Part shown: positions 43,635 to 53,596 of the stretch, in pieces
Position numbering within the stretch: position 1 is the first letter of the stretch
How the letters are laid out: every line of letters begins with the position of its first letter
Source: Lysinibacillus irui
GTDB taxonomy: Bacteria; Bacillota; Bacilli; Bacillales_A; Planococcaceae
Assembly (NCBI RefSeq): GCF_028877475.1
Contig: NZ_CP113527.1
Location: forward strand, 4,383,527-4,447,526
Reading direction: 5' to 3'
DNA: 64,000 nucleotides
Notes under the pieces: model-generated
What the model was told of the DNA's origin: nothing
Database searches by the model: none
The model's input: the letters and a program-made list of their open reading frames with translations, nothing else
Translations under genes and position numbers: made by a program

Positions 43635-45604
43635 TAGTCCGAACTCCCTTCAATGACCTCATTTATGGCCTCTTCTAAATGTTTTTTCACGCCATCAATG
43701 GATTTAGCATCTATTTGGCAGGCGGCATTCGTTAAATGTCCACCACCGCCGAGCCTCTCCATGATTAGCTGTACATTGACCTCTCCAAGCGATCGTGCAC
43801 TTATACCAATTTTTCCATCTGCTCGATGCGCAATGACAAAGGATGCACTTACATCTTTCATAGTTAGCAAAATATCTGCTGTTTGTGCAATTAAGACAGA
43901 GTCATACACTTTCGAATCTTCACCAACAGCAACAGCAATTCCAGGTTTTACAAATTTGACTGTTTGCACAATTTTAGAGCGCTCAATATATGTGTCCACA
44001 TCCTCTTTTAAAAGGCGCTGCACTAATACTGTATCCGCACCGTTCGTCCGTAAATAAGAAGCCGCTTCAAATGTACGTGCTCCCGTTCGAAGTGTAAAGC
44101 TTTTGGTATCGACAATAATACCTGCCAGTAAAGCAGTGGCCTCTAGCATATTGATCTTCGCACGCTTCGGCTGATATTCTAGTAGCTCTGTTACTAGCTC
44201 AGCCGTAGACGACGCATACGGCTCCATATAAACAAGTGTAGGATTTTCGATAAAGTCTTCACTACGACGATGATGATCGATCACAACAACCTTTTCAGCT
44301 AGTTTTAATAAGTGTGCATCAATTACTAAATTAGGCTTATGAGTATCCACGATAACAAGCAATGATTTTTCTGTCATTTTCCCAGCAGCTTCTTCAGGTG
44401 TAAGGAAATTTTCATAGAAATCCGATTTACTCTCGATTTCATTCATTAGTCGTGTAACGCTACCGTTTAATTCATCAAAGTTTATAATGACATAACCCTT
44501 TACATCATTCATTTGTGCCATTTTCCGTACACCAACAGATGCCCCAATAGAGTCCATATCAGGATTTTTATGTCCCATTACAAACACTTGGTCACTGTCT
44601 TGAATTAAATCACGCAATGCATGTGAAATAACGCGCGCTCTAACACGTGTACGTTTTTCAACTGGATTTGTTTTCCCACCGTAAAATTTAAGTTTACCAG
44701 TAGGTTGTTTAATCGCCACTTGGTCTCCACCACGTCCTAGAACAAGATCAAGACTCGATTGTGCCAATTCACCCAACTCTACTAGCGAGGATGATCCAGC
44801 TCCTACACCAATACTTAATGTTAATGATAAATTCTTTTGAGCTGTTTTTTCTCGAATGGTATCTAAAATAGCAAATTTTTTCTTTTCCAGCTCTGTTAAA
44901 ATAGATTCGTTTAACACTGCTAAAAAGCGATCTGATGATATTCGTTTTACAAATACGCCATGCTCAGCAGCCCACTCATTGACAATTGATGTAACCATCG
45001 TATTGGTTAAACTACGTGGTTGGTCATCCATAGCTTGCGTGATTTCATCGTAATTGTCGACAAATAATATAGCGATAACTGTACGATCTGCGTAGTATTG
45101 CTTTTCAATGGCAATCTGTTCTGTTATATCAAAGAAATACAGTAGACGTTCCTCTTTTTTATAATAAACACGATATTTCCGATCACGTAGCGTAATCGTA
45201 GCCTCATTTGTTTCTTCGGTCTTCATTAGTACATAGATGTCATCAGATATATTAACAATACCTTCTCCAACTAATGACTCCATATTTAAAATGCCTTGCA
45301 TATATGGGTTGGACCATTCTATTTCATATTGCTCGTTAACCAGCAATATCCCAATCGGCATTTCTAGCAATGCCTCTTCTCCAACTTTTTTCATACGGAA
45401 GGAAATGGATTCAATATGCTTCTCAGTTTCTTCAAAAGCTATCTTTTCGACCTTCCATGTGTAAGCCATCAATAAAACAAAACCTATTCCATAACCGATA
45501 CCTATCCCGATATTCCAAATACATAGAAGCACGAACGTCACAATTCCAAATATGGAAAGAACAAAAAGCGGATAGCGAATTGGTCGTTTTCTAAAAGTAC
45601 CCAT
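43634..45604 (-). CDS. gdpP: Cyclic di-AMP phosphodiesterase GdpP
   Basis: Membrane-bound enzyme (656 residues) that hydrolyses c-di-AMP to pApA. Two N-terminal helices (about 12-50), a heme-binding-type PAS domain (about 80-150), and a degenerate GGDEF domain whose motif reads SSDRF, as in the family. The DHH/DHHA1 catalytic part contains [21 protein letters not shown] and [10 protein letters not shown]. Second gene of yybS-gdpP-rplI-dnaB. Confidence 0.97.
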   Translation of the reverse strand: MGTFRKRPIRYPLFVLSIFGIVTFVLLCIWNIGIGIGYGIGFVLLMAYTWKVEKIAFEETEKHIESISFRMKKVGEEALLEMPIGILLVNEQYEIEWSNPYMQGILNMESLVGEGIVNISDDIYVLMKTEETNEATITLRDRKYRVYYKKEERLLYFFDITEQIAIEKQYYADRTVIAILFVDNYDEITQAMDDQPRSLTNTMVTSIVNEWAAEHGVFVKRISSDRFLAVLNESILTELEKKKFAILDTIREKTAQKNLSLTLSIGVGAGSSSLVELGELAQSSLDLVLGRGGDQVAIKQPTGKLKFYGGKTNPVEKRTRVRARVISHALRDLIQDSDQVFVMGHKNPDMDSIGASVGVRKMAQMNDVKGYVIINFDELNGSVTRLMNEIESKSDFYENFLTPEEAAGKMTEKSLLVIVDTHKPNLVIDAHLLKLAEKVVVIDHHRRSEDFIENPTLVYMEPYASSTAELVTELLEYQPKRAKINMLEATALLAGIIVDTKSFTLRTGARTFEAASYLRTNGADTVLVQRLLKEDVDTYIERSKIVQTVKFVKPGIAVAVGEDSKVYDSVLIAQTADILLTMKDVSASFVIAHRADGKIGISARSLGEVNVQLIMERLGGGGHLTNAACQIDAKSIDGVKKHLEEAINEVIEGSSD

Positions 45605-45617
45605 TACAATCAGCCCC

Positions 45618-46559
45618 TTATTCTTTAGTCTTCCCCTTTACAAGTGAACGTACGTCAAAGCCTAAATCAACGATACCGAGTAAGATCATGAAGGATGATA
45701 ATGGAATAGCTAACAAAGTAGCAACCCATTTTACTCCATTTGGCATCCCTTTTTTTGAAATGAAGTAATGGATAAAAGATATCCCTTGTAGAATGAGTAA
45801 CAACCATAATATATAAGAAACATTCAATACAATTATATCTAACGTAGATCCGGCCTCTGGACGCATAAATAAATTAATGCATAAAACAATCATGTAATAC
45901 CATAAAATAGAGCGTGGTAATCTCATATTTTGAAACGGAGCAAACTTAGGAATATCTACTCCCAGTCGTTTTAATGCAGGTAAGTTTAATGTAATGATAA
46001 TAAATCCAGCAAAAAATGCTGATATTGTAATCGTTGCAGGCATAGTTAGCTCAATTGTTTTAAACATTGCCTCAAGCTGTTCTGGATTTATAGCTACCTG
46101 GCCAGTGACATTCTTTGCAAATTCATTTGATTGCTCGTAATTTTGACGAGCTACTTCTAAACTCATATTAATAAAGTCTATTCCCGTCAGTTTTACATAA
46201 GCAATATAAACAATTGCCATGGAAATTAGATTAGCAATCCCCGTCGACATAAATAAAAAGAGCTTACTTTTCTTCAAATAAATTGCGTTACCCATTACGA
46301 CACCCACTAGCCCTAAAATAAAGGCAAATGGTAGCATGGATATTCCACTTGTTATCGTGGTTAGGATACAGCCTACTATTGCAACAAGTATGGATGTGGA
46401 ACGCTTGTAATTTGCGCTATACCAAGCAATCGGTAGTGGAGCAAATATTAAAGCTACTATAAAGATGAATGGTACATATGCAGAAATAAGCATTAATATC
46501 GTAAAAAGTGCAACCATCATTGAGCCTTGGACAAGCGCTTTTGTTTGATTATTCGGCAT
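45618..46559 (-). CDS. yybS: YybS family membrane protein (DUF2232)
   Basis: Integral membrane protein (313 residues, about eight helices) of the DUF2232 family found upstream of gdpP in Bacillales. The function is unknown, and the conserved linkage to gdpP is the main clue. Starts with ATG behind AAGGAAGG. First gene of its operon; the rpsR terminator lies upstream. Confidence 0.88.
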   Translation of the reverse strand: MPNNQTKALVQGSMMVALFTILMLISAYVPFIFIVALIFAPLPIAWYSANYKRSTSILVAIVGCILTTITSGISMLPFAFILGLVGVVMGNAIYLKKSKLFLFMSTGIANLISMAIVYIAYVKLTGIDFINMSLEVARQNYEQSNEFAKNVTGQVAINPEQLEAMFKTIELTMPATITISAFFAGFIIITLNLPALKRLGVDIPKFAPFQNMRLPRSILWYYMIVLCINLFMRPEAGSTLDIIVLNVSYILWLLLILQGISFIHYFISKKGMPNGVKWVATLLAIPLSSFMILLGIVDLGFDVRSLVKGKTKE

Positions 46560-46700
46560 TGAAAACCTTCCTTTTTTTCAGTCAAACTTACTATCCTTTA
46601 TTGTACCATTTTTTCATAGTGTTGAACAAAAATCGCTTAGATCACTATATGCTTTGTTATCAATTTTATCAAACAACTGCCAATTCCATTTTACCATAAC

Positions 46701-46744
46701 AAAAAACCAGCATACCCCGATACGAATATCGTAATATGCTGGTA
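46701..46744 (-). terminator. Terminator after rpsR
   Basis: ACCAGCATA/TATGCTGGT outer stem (46708-46716 with 46736-46744) with an inner CGATA/TATCG hairpin, followed by TTTTTT on the minus strand. Confidence 0.85.
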
Positions 46745-46786
46745 TTTAAAATTGATGTAAGGTCAGTTACCTTAACGTCATCAATC

Positions 46787-47023
46787 TTATTTATCTTCTG
46801 CTACGAATGGAAGTAATCCCATGATACGAGATACTTTGATAGCTGAAGTTAATTTACGTTGGTACTTAGCGCTAGTGCCAGTTACGCGACGTGGTAAGAT
46901 TTTACCGCGCTCAGAGATGAATTTTTTTAATAAATCTACATCTTTATAGTCGATATGCGTAATGTTATTAGCAGTGAAGTAGCAAACTTTACGGCGTTTG
47001 CGGCCTCCGCGACGTGGTGCCAT
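46787..47023 (-). CDS. rpsR: 30S ribosomal protein S18
   Basis: Small-subunit protein (78 residues) starting [16 protein letters not shown], with the conserved core [20 protein letters not shown]. It forms the platform heterodimer with S6. Third gene of rpsF-ssb-rpsR; ATG behind AAGGAGGAG. Confidence 0.99.
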   Translation of the reverse strand: MAPRRGGRKRRKVCYFTANNITHIDYKDVDLLKKFISERGKILPRRVTGTSAKYQRKLTSAIKVSRIMGLLPFVAEDK

Positions 47024-47063
47024 AGTATGTCTCCTCCTTATCTTTTTTTATATTATAGAAGCA

Positions 47064-47633
47064 TTAGAATGGAAGATCATCCTCAGATACTTCTATCGGT
47101 CCTTTGCTATTCGCAAATGGATCCTCATCTACACGTGTATAATTCGGCTGATTCATAGGTGGTTGATTTTGTTGATAAGTATCGCCGCCATAGGAACCCT
47201 GCCCTGGCATAGCGCCACCAAACTGTTGTTGTGGCTGACCACCGCCATATGACGGTTGGTTATTACCGTAAGTTTGTCCACCACCGTATTGAGGAGCAGC
47301 AGCGCCGCTACCATTACGTGGTTCTAAAAACTGTACGCTATCCGCCACGACATCTGTTGTATATACTCGCTTACCGTCTTGTCCTTCATAACTGCCCGTT
47401 TGGATACGACCTTCTACCCCAATTAAACTTCCTTTTCGCATGAAGTTCGCTAGGTTTTCGGCCTGTTTTCGCCATGCAACACAGCTAATGAAATCAGCTT
47501 CGCGTTCACCTTGTTGATTTGAGAATGCACGGTTTACAGCAACTGTAAATCTTGTAGACGCAATTCCGTTCGGTGTATAACGTAGCTCAGGATCTTTTGT
47601 TAGTCTTCCAACTAATACGACACGGTTTATCAT
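47064..47633 (-). CDS. ssb: Single-stranded DNA-binding protein
   Basis: Tetrameric SSB (189 residues). OB fold 1-105 ([19 protein letters not shown]), a Gly/Gln/Pro-rich linker (about 110-175), and the acidic partner-binding tip EDDLPF at the C-terminus. Located between rpsF and rpsR, the standard Firmicute arrangement. RBS AAAGGAGG. Confidence 0.98.
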   Translation of the reverse strand: MINRVVLVGRLTKDPELRYTPNGIASTRFTVAVNRAFSNQQGEREADFISCVAWRKQAENLANFMRKGSLIGVEGRIQTGSYEGQDGKRVYTTDVVADSVQFLEPRNGSGAAAPQYGGGQTYGNNQPSYGGGQPQQQFGGAMPGQGSYGGDTYQQNQPPMNQPNYTRVDEDPFANSKGPIEVSEDDLPF

Positions 47634-47676
47634 CAGAATACAACCTCCTTTTCAGCGTTTTGTTAAAAGTCAATAA

Positions 47677-47964
47677 TTAAGCTTCTTCGCGAACTGCAAT
47701 GTGGCGAATGATGTCTTCGCTAATGTTAGCTAGACGTGTATACTCGTTAATTGCTTCTGAAGGAGCGTTTACTTTCACGATTTGGTAGTAACCTTCGCGG
47801 AAGTCTTGAATTTCATAAGCTAAGCGGCGTTTGCCCCACTCTTTTGATTCGATGACTTCTGCACCGTTAGAAGTTAAGATTTCGTTGAAACGTTCAACTA
47901 AAGCTTTCTTCGCTTCGTCTTCAATGTTCGGACGTACGATGTACATTAATTCGTATTTTCTCAT
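47677..47964 (-). CDS. rpsF: 30S ribosomal protein S6
   Basis: Small-subunit protein (95 residues) beginning [15 protein letters not shown]. The ATG at 47964 has AAGGAGG upstream; the 30 extra codons of the open frame are leader. A sigma-A promoter lies about 80 bases upstream. The leader may carry an S6:S18 autoregulatory structure, which I could not confirm. Confidence 0.98.
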   Translation of the reverse strand: MRKYELMYIVRPNIEDEAKKALVERFNEILTSNGAEVIESKEWGKRRLAYEIQDFREGYYQIVKVNAPSEAINEYTRLANISEDIIRHIAVREEA

Positions 47965-48044
47965 CTGTTTACACCTCCTTATGGACTTAGGCTCTCCTAT
48001 GTAAGGGAGCAAGGAGCAAGTAATATTATTACTCACATCAATGA

Positions 48045-48073
48045 ATTGTAACATATAGGTACTTATCTTTCAA
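48045..48073 (-). promoter_or_regulatory. Sigma-A promoter of rpsF-ssb-rpsR
   Basis: TTGAAA (48068-48073) and TACAAT (48045-48050) with a 17-base spacer on the minus strand; leader of roughly 75 bases to rpsF. Confidence 0.75.
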
Positions 48074-48141
48074 GTCGCAAACTAATAATTCGGTATATAA
48101 TAAGAATATATATTGCAATCTTCCATGAAAGGGGCGATTCA

Positions 48142-48711
48142 ATGCTACCAAATAAAGAGCCAATTGTTATTGAATTAGATATAAAAAAATTGATGATTGA
48201 TAATTTGGTTATTACAGGTGGTCTTGTTATATTATTTACAGCCATTCAATATATTTGCTTTAAAGATTTTCATTTTTCTTTTTGGAATATGATTGTTGGT
48301 ACAGTACTCTTTGTGATTCTATACATTATTTTTATTGTTCTACATGAGGTATTTCATTTAATTGGTTTTATGTTTTTTGGCAAAGTACCCTTGAAGGCTT
48401 TAAAATATGGCATAAATTTAGAGCTTGGTGTTGCTTATGCGACTACAGTACAACCTCTCTCCAACCAAGCAATGAAAAAGGCATTATTACTACCTTTTTG
48501 GACGACTGGTGTTCTTCCGACAATTGCTGGGTTTTATTTTAATAGTACCGTTTTAATACTCGTAGGAGCTTTTTTAATGGCTGGTGCAATAGGTGACTTT
48601 GCCATGTATAAAGAATTAAGGAAATATCCAAAACAGGCTCTTGTACGAGATGATCCTAAATTACCGAAACTTTACGTATATACTCAACAGAACGAAGATA
48701 ACTCACTATAA
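48142..48711 (+). CDS. DUF3267 membrane protein with HExxH motif
   Basis: A 189-residue protein with four to five hydrophobic helices and the metalloprotease-type motif HEVFH (near residue 73) within a membrane segment, as in the DUF3267 family. No further zinc ligand is certain, so protease activity is only possible. The ATG follows AAAGGGGCG. The divergent neighbour is rpsF; the gene is monocistronic with a weak downstream hairpin. Confidence 0.8.
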   Translation: MLPNKEPIVIELDIKKLMIDNLVITGGLVILFTAIQYICFKDFHFSFWNMIVGTVLFVILYIIFIVLHEVFHLIGFMFFGKVPLKALKYGINLELGVAYATTVQPLSNQAMKKALLLPFWTTGVLPTIAGFYFNSTVLILVGAFLMAGAIGDFAMYKELRKYPKQALVRDDPKLPKLYVYTQQNEDNSL

Positions 48712-48712
48712 G

Positions 48713-48740
48713 TTAGAATCTGTAGCATTGAGATAAATAG
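48713..48740 (+). terminator. Possible terminator after DUF3267 gene
   Basis: AGAATCTGTAGC pairs with GCTGCAGATTCT (one G-U) around a 13-base loop, just past the stop, but with only a short T-rich tail. Confidence 0.5.
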
Positions 48741-48760
48741 CTGCAGATTCTATCTATTCT

Positions 48761-49801
48761 TTAAGGCGTTAAAAATCCGTGCTGAGCTGCGGTATATAAA
48801 TTTCTCCATATACGATTAAGCGTAGATGTTTCTGTAATAGCCTCCATACCAAGACTTCGTATTAAATGATTTGCTATGTCAACGCAAGCAGCAGCAATCT
48901 CTTTACTCATTTGTGTAAATTGAGATTGTTCATCTTCTGTTAAAAGGACACCCTGTTGGTGTTTTTGCCAATATAAAGTCAATGTTGTATAGAACCGCTC
49001 CTCATATTGCTTATAATGCTTCTGCTGCTGCATCAATAAAAATTGTAATGCCCCAATCCGTTCAGCTCGATTGATATCATGATTTCGTTGCTTTGTTAAT
49101 TTATATGCTTCTTCTAAGAAATTTTCGGTAATACCAAGACAAACGCTTAAAAACGAAGCCTCCGCAAAAGTTACAAATGGAAAGCTATGTACTGAGTTGC
49201 CATAACTATTTTTTATTGCTCCTAGTTGAAACGTTGCTTCTTCGGGTACCCAAATATTATTCACACGAATCGTATGACTGGCTGTTGCCTTCAATCCCAT
49301 CGCACACCAATCATTCAATATCTCAACGTCTTGTGGACTCACTGAACAACTAATAATTTCATCTTTTTTGATCCCGTCTTCTTCAATAAAGCAGTTCATT
49401 GTAAAAGTAGACGCATAATTGGAGCCACTGCAGTACTTCCACTGTCCCGTTACAACATAACCACCCTCTTCTTTCACAGCTATTCCTGTTGGATAACCAC
49501 TACCTGCTATGACTGCATCCTTAGGCATAAAAATTTTCTCACAAACATTTGCACTGAAGGTTGGAATAAACGCATTCCCCCCTGTACCAATTGTAATTAG
49601 CCAACCAAAATTCCCATCTATAGCTGACATCTGCTGAAATACTTTTACACCTTCCACTAAATCTAAATCCTTACCACCTAATTCTTTTGACATGAACAAT
49701 TTAAACAATTTTTGTTCATAAATAAAATCAAGTACATCTTGTGGTAGCTTTCCAAGCTGCTCAAACTCTAACCCACGTTCTTTAATCTGTAAAAGATTCA
49801 T
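48761..49801 (-). CDS. Acyl-CoA dehydrogenase-like flavoprotein
   Basis: About 346 residues of the acyl-CoA dehydrogenase / flavin-dependent monooxygenase (DszC/HpaB-like) superfamily. The N-terminal helical part shows FMSKELGGKDLDLVEGV, the middle beta domain has GYVVTGQWKYCSGSNYA, and the C-terminal part is a helical bundle. The usual catalytic Glu region of short-chain dehydrogenases is not obvious, so a monooxygenase-type or other role is possible. The start is uncertain: ATG at 49801 (weak GGGGG upstream) is preferred over ATG at 49846, which overlaps the ychF terminator stem. Confidence 0.7.
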   Translation of the reverse strand: MNLLQIKERGLEFEQLGKLPQDVLDFIYEQKLFKLFMSKELGGKDLDLVEGVKVFQQMSAIDGNFGWLITIGTGGNAFIPTFSANVCEKIFMPKDAVIAGSGYPTGIAVKEEGGYVVTGQWKYCSGSNYASTFTMNCFIEEDGIKKDEIISCSVSPQDVEILNDWCAMGLKATASHTIRVNNIWVPEEATFQLGAIKNSYGNSVHSFPFVTFAEASFLSVCLGITENFLEEAYKLTKQRNHDINRAERIGALQFLLMQQQKHYKQYEERFYTTLTLYWQKHQQGVLLTEDEQSQFTQMSKEIAAACVDIANHLIRSLGMEAITETSTLNRIWRNLYTAAQHGFLTP

Positions 49802-49846
49802 TTGTATAACTGCCCCCATTACTAAAAATTCTGATAACGGATCCAT

Positions 49847-49876
49847 CAAAAAAGGGCAACCATTGTAGATTGCCCC
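49847..49876 (-). terminator. Terminator after ychF
   Basis: GGGCAA/TTGCCC stem, 10-base loop, then six T on the minus strand, ten bases past the ychF stop. Confidence 0.8.
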
Positions 49877-49885
49877 TGTCCATTT

Positions 49886-50986
49886 TTATACATTAAAGCG
49901 GAATAACATAATATCGCCGTCTTGTACTTCATAATCTTTACCTTCAAGTCGAACTTTACCAGCTTCTTTAGCTGCTGCTTGAGAACCTGCCTCTAGTAAA
50001 TCATCATAAGCAACCGTTTCTGCTCGAATAAAGCCACGTTCAAAGTCAGTATGAATAATACCTGCACACTGTGGCGCCTTCATACCTTTACGGAACGTCC
50101 AAGCACGTACTTCTTGTACACCTGCAGTAAAGTACGTTGCTAATCCTAATAAATCATAAGAAGTACGGATTAGCTGATCTAAACCTGATTCTTTAATGCC
50201 TAGTTCTTCTAAGAACATAGCTTTTTCTTCATCATCAAGCTCGGAAATTTCTTCTTCGATTTTTGCGCAAATTGTAATTACTTGAGCACCTTCAGCTGAC
50301 GCATACTCACGTACTTTTTTCACATACTCATTGTTGTCTGCATCTGCTACTTCATCTTCTGAAACGTTTGCAACATAAAGCATTGGTTTAATTGTTAGTA
50401 AATGAAGACCTTTAATTACTTTTAGCTCATCATCTGAAAGTTCTGCAGCACGTGCTGGTTTACCGTTTTCTAATTGTTCTTTAATTTTTAGAAGTACTGG
50501 CTCTTCAATCATTGCATCTTTATCTTTTTGTTTTGCCATTTTACTAACTCGTTGTATACGTTTATCTACTGATTCTAAGTCAGCTAGCGCAAGCTCTAAA
50601 TTAATTACCTCGATATCATCAATTGGATCTACTGCACCTGATACGTGTGTAATGTTTTCATCTACAAAACAACGTACAACCTGACAAATTGCATCCACTT
50701 CACGAATATGAGCTAGGAATTTATTCCCTAATCCTTCACCTTTGGAAGCACCTTTTACAATTCCTGCGATATCTGTGAATTCAAATGCAGTTGGCACAGT
50801 TTTTTTCGGTACAACTAATTCTGTTAATTTATCTAAACGTGCATCTGGTACTTCAACGATACCAACGTTCGGATCAATCGTTGCGAATGGATAGTTTGCA
50901 GCCAATGCGCCCGCTTTTGTAATTGCGTTAAATAATGTTGATTTTCCAACGTTAGGTAAACCAACGATTCCAGCTGTTAATGCCAT
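49886..50986 (-). CDS. ychF: Redox-regulated P-loop ATPase YchF/OLA1
   Basis: Obg-related NTPase (366 residues) that prefers ATP and associates with ribosomes. P-loop GLPNVGKSTLFNA near the N-terminus, switch II DIAGIVKGA, and a C-terminal TGS domain ending GDIMLFRFNV. The start at 50986 gives the family N-terminus MALTAGIVG; four upstream codons are ignored. Downstream of the DUF951 gene in the same direction. Confidence 0.97.
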   Translation of the reverse strand: MALTAGIVGLPNVGKSTLFNAITKAGALAANYPFATIDPNVGIVEVPDARLDKLTELVVPKKTVPTAFEFTDIAGIVKGASKGEGLGNKFLAHIREVDAICQVVRCFVDENITHVSGAVDPIDDIEVINLELALADLESVDKRIQRVSKMAKQKDKDAMIEEPVLLKIKEQLENGKPARAAELSDDELKVIKGLHLLTIKPMLYVANVSEDEVADADNNEYVKKVREYASAEGAQVITICAKIEEEISELDDEEKAMFLEELGIKESGLDQLIRTSYDLLGLATYFTAGVQEVRAWTFRKGMKAPQCAGIIHTDFERGFIRAETVAYDDLLEAGSQAAAKEAGKVRLEGKDYEVQDGDIMLFRFNV

Positions 50987-51083
50987 GAATGGACACAACC
51001 TTTCTATACTCAGTTCAAATTTTCTCTCATATAACCTTATCTATTATATTGATTCGCTCATAAAAAGTCTAATATGCCTGATG

Positions 51084-51284
51084 TTAAGCCTCATTAGCAG
51101 ATATTAAAACCTTTTTCATTTTTTTCTCAAATTCACGGCGCGGAATCATGACACTATGCTGACACCCTTCACATTTAATACGGACATCTGCGCCCATACG
51201 AATAATCTTCCATTTATTTGTACCACATGGATGTTGTTTTTTCATTTCAACGATATCATTTAAACCAAATTTTTTAGCTTCCAT
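51084..51284 (-). CDS. yyzM: DUF951 family small protein (YyzM-like)
   Basis: A 66-residue protein of the DUF951 family: FGLNDIVEMKKQHPCGTN, then KWKIIRMGADVRIKCEGC, with two cysteines that could bind metal. The function is unknown. The ATG at 51284 lies one base after the mscS-type gene stop, with GGGGAG 13 bases upstream. It sits between the channel gene and ychF, as in Bacillus. Confidence 0.9.
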   Translation of the reverse strand: MEAKKFGLNDIVEMKKQHPCGTNKWKIIRMGADVRIKCEGCQHSVMIPRREFEKKMKKVLISANEA

Positions 51285-51285
51285 G

Positions 51286-52161
51286 TTATTCACTTCTCCC
51301 CTCATCTTTTCCATAGAACATCATTTTTGGATAGGCCATTGGTATGTTATTTTCTTCAAAAAGTTTTGTAACATCACGGCGAATTGTACGTGCAACGCCA
51401 TATTGTTGCTGTGGTAATGTTTCAGCCGCTATACGTATTGTTACCTCAGTCCCTTTAACATTTTGCACACCTAAAAAAACCGGAGTCGTTATTAATTCCT
51501 TATGCAATGTAGGTAATGTCTCTAAATACTTATTAATAACCGCTTCAGCTTTCCCAAAATCAGCAGCTGTGGTCATTTGTAAATCTATAAAAATTTTGGA
51601 GTTGTTAACAGAATAATTGACGACCTCACCAATTGCACCATTTGGGATGATGAACTGCTCCCCCGTGGCTCCATTAATTTTTGTAGTACGTAAACCTATT
51701 TCTACAACTGTACCTTCTGCTGCATTTATTTTTATATAATCCCCTACACCAAATTGATCTTCAAAGATAATGAAGAATCCAGTAATAACATCCTTTACTA
51801 AACTTTGAGCACCAAAACCTATTGCTAAACCAACAATCCCTGCACCGGCCAATAGCCCTGCTACCTTTATATTTAAAGAAGAAAGAATTCCTATAATCGC
51901 TGAGAAGTAAACTACATAAGAAATCACACTTTGTAATAATCTTGCAATTGTTCGTTGACGTCGCTCTGAGTGGTTTAATGGGGAACGCATTCGTATTAAG
52001 AACACTTTTTTAATAAATTTTTTACCTAATCTTACAGCTAACCATGATGCTAATAAAATGAGCACAATCTCTATGGATGCATCAATCACATGATCCCAAA
52101 GTTCCTCAGATGTGAGCTTATCCCAATATCTCTCCATTAACTTTTTTTTATTCTCTTCCAT
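51286..52161 (-). CDS. MscS-family mechanosensitive ion channel
   Basis: Small-conductance channel protein (about 291 residues). Helices about 25-50, 70-90 and 95-130; the pore helix contains GLLAGAGIVGLAIGFGAQSLV, which is typical of MscS. The cytoplasmic beta domain has GVGDYIKINAAEGTVVEIGLR. It opens on hypo-osmotic shock by family knowledge. The second of two adjacent ATG codons (52161) has the better RBS spacing from AGGTGG. Confidence 0.93.
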   Translation of the reverse strand: MEENKKKLMERYWDKLTSEELWDHVIDASIEIVLILLASWLAVRLGKKFIKKVFLIRMRSPLNHSERRQRTIARLLQSVISYVVYFSAIIGILSSLNIKVAGLLAGAGIVGLAIGFGAQSLVKDVITGFFIIFEDQFGVGDYIKINAAEGTVVEIGLRTTKINGATGEQFIIPNGAIGEVVNYSVNNSKIFIDLQMTTAADFGKAEAVINKYLETLPTLHKELITTPVFLGVQNVKGTEVTIRIAAETLPQQQYGVARTIRRDVTKLFEENNIPMAYPKMMFYGKDEGRSE

Positions 52162-52252
52162 CATTACCACCTATTGAATAACTTGCTAAAAATTTGCGTA
52201 TACTGCATAAAAATTGAGCACTTCTAAATATAAAAAGAAAGTGAGTTTTTTT

Positions 52253-52885
52253 ATGAATACTATACCAAATATGTTACTACCTTATTCCCTTCATCACGAG
52301 AGTAAAAATGCTGTTTGGCAATTAAGCACATTATTTTTAGAACATATACCGTTTCATCATGAACGTTTAATTTTTTGTTGTATTGGTAGTGACCGCTGTA
52401 CAGGTGATACACTTGGACCATTAACAGGTAGCTTTCTAAAAAAATCAGTTAGCTTTCCCTATGAAATTGTTGGTTCTTTAGAAGATCCTTTACATGCTCT
52501 AAATCTTGATTCTACTATGCAACAGCTACACAATCATACTACAAAACCTTTTATTATTGCGATTGATGCCTGTCTTGGCAGTGAGCAAAATGTTGGCCAT
52601 ATTTCAGTTCAAAGCGGTCCTATTTTTCCCGGCAAGGCTGTAAAAAAAGAATTACCTCCAATCGGAGACATTTCCGTTAAAGGAATCGTCAATATTGGAG
52701 GCTTTATGGAAATGCTTGTTTTACAAAATACAAGACTTCATATTTCTTATGCTATGGCAGAAAAACTTTCTAGAGCTTTATTATTAGCTGCCCACCGTTA
52801 TTCACTGAAAAGTGTAGAAGATGGCAACCATAACGCCAACAACGATAATACCTGGCAGCAAGTTAGCAGCTTTGATTTTAGCTAA
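52253..52885 (+). CDS. yyaC: Spore protease YyaC (DUF1256)
   Basis: A 210-residue protein of the GPR-like YyaC family made during sporulation: CIGSDRCTGDTLGPL near residue 45 and AIDACLG near 105. The ATG at 52253 has AAAGTGAG upstream. Its last 84 bases overlap the end of the convergent DUF554 gene on the other strand, so its C-terminal tail (GNHNANNDN...) looks like an extension past the family's normal end. Evidence for a spore-forming host. Confidence 0.9.
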   Translation: MNTIPNMLLPYSLHHESKNAVWQLSTLFLEHIPFHHERLIFCCIGSDRCTGDTLGPLTGSFLKKSVSFPYEIVGSLEDPLHALNLDSTMQQLHNHTTKPFIIAIDACLGSEQNVGHISVQSGPIFPGKAVKKELPPIGDISVKGIVNIGGFMEMLVLQNTRLHISYAMAEKLSRALLLAAHRYSLKSVEDGNHNANNDNTWQQVSSFDFS

Positions 52886-53518
52886 ACCAGCAATGTTTAA
52901 CCCTATTGCCATAATCATTACGCCGCCAACAGCAGTCATTTCAGTAATGTACATTTCTAGCGCCGCATCAGGTATAAAGGAGCTTATAACGCCCGCAAAA
53001 AGTGCAATTAAGCCTTGATAAACAAAGACAGGTACAGCCGATAGCATAACACCTATACCTAATGTGGATGCTAAAATAATGGATGTAAATCCATCTATTA
53101 ATCCCTTTGTAATTAAAACATTGTGATCATTACGTAGACCACTATCGAGTGCACCGATTACAGCCATCGACCCAACAACAAAAATTAGAGAAGCAGTGAC
53201 AAAGCCCTCTGCGATGCTTATTTGGTTTTGATCATTCCGTTTTGTTCGAAATAATGACTCGACCCATTTTCCAAGCCGATTCATTTGCTTATCTAAATCC
53301 AACCACTCACCTATTACTGTACCTACAACTAAACTTACTACTAATATAATAAAGTTATCACTTTCAAAGCCCATTTTTATCCCTAACAATGTGACCGCTA
53401 AACCAATAATGGATAGGACCGTAGATTTCATAGATTCAGGAATATTTTTAAAAATGCGCCCCACTAATGCACCTGCTATAATTAGCACAGCATTAATCAA
53501 TGCCCCTAGTATTACCAC
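52802..53518 (-). CDS. DUF554 family membrane protein
   Basis: A 238-residue integral membrane protein with about seven helices, of the DUF554 (YdfK/YqgA) family. Key segments: GALINAVLIIAGALVGR, GSMAVIGALDSGL and GGVMIMAIGLNIAG. Transport function unproven. GTG start at 53518 behind AAGGAAGG. It is convergent with yyaC and overlaps its coding region; no terminator separates the two. Confidence 0.88.
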   Translation of the reverse strand: MVILGALINAVLIIAGALVGRIFKNIPESMKSTVLSIIGLAVTLLGIKMGFESDNFIILVVSLVVGTVIGEWLDLDKQMNRLGKWVESLFRTKRNDQNQISIAEGFVTASLIFVVGSMAVIGALDSGLRNDHNVLITKGLIDGFTSIILASTLGIGVMLSAVPVFVYQGLIALFAGVISSFIPDAALEMYITEMTAVGGVMIMAIGLNIAGLAKIKAANLLPGIIVVGVMVAIFYTFQ

Positions 53519-53540
53519 ACTTAAGCCTTCCTTCTCTCTA

Positions 53541-53573
53541 AAAAATAGAGAGCGCCTGTTTGCTTGGCGCTCT
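53541..53573 (-). terminator. Terminator after parB
   Basis: AGAGCGCC/GGCGCTCT stem (53549-53556 with 53566-53573) followed by a T-rich tract on the minus strand. Confidence 0.85.
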
Positions 53574-53596
53574 GATTAAGTTATAGAAATATTATT

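Noticed and set aside
43653..44057. 134-codon open frame opposite gdpP
   Set aside because: Fully antisense to the conserved DHH/DHHA1 region of gdpP; no RBS and no recognisable motif.
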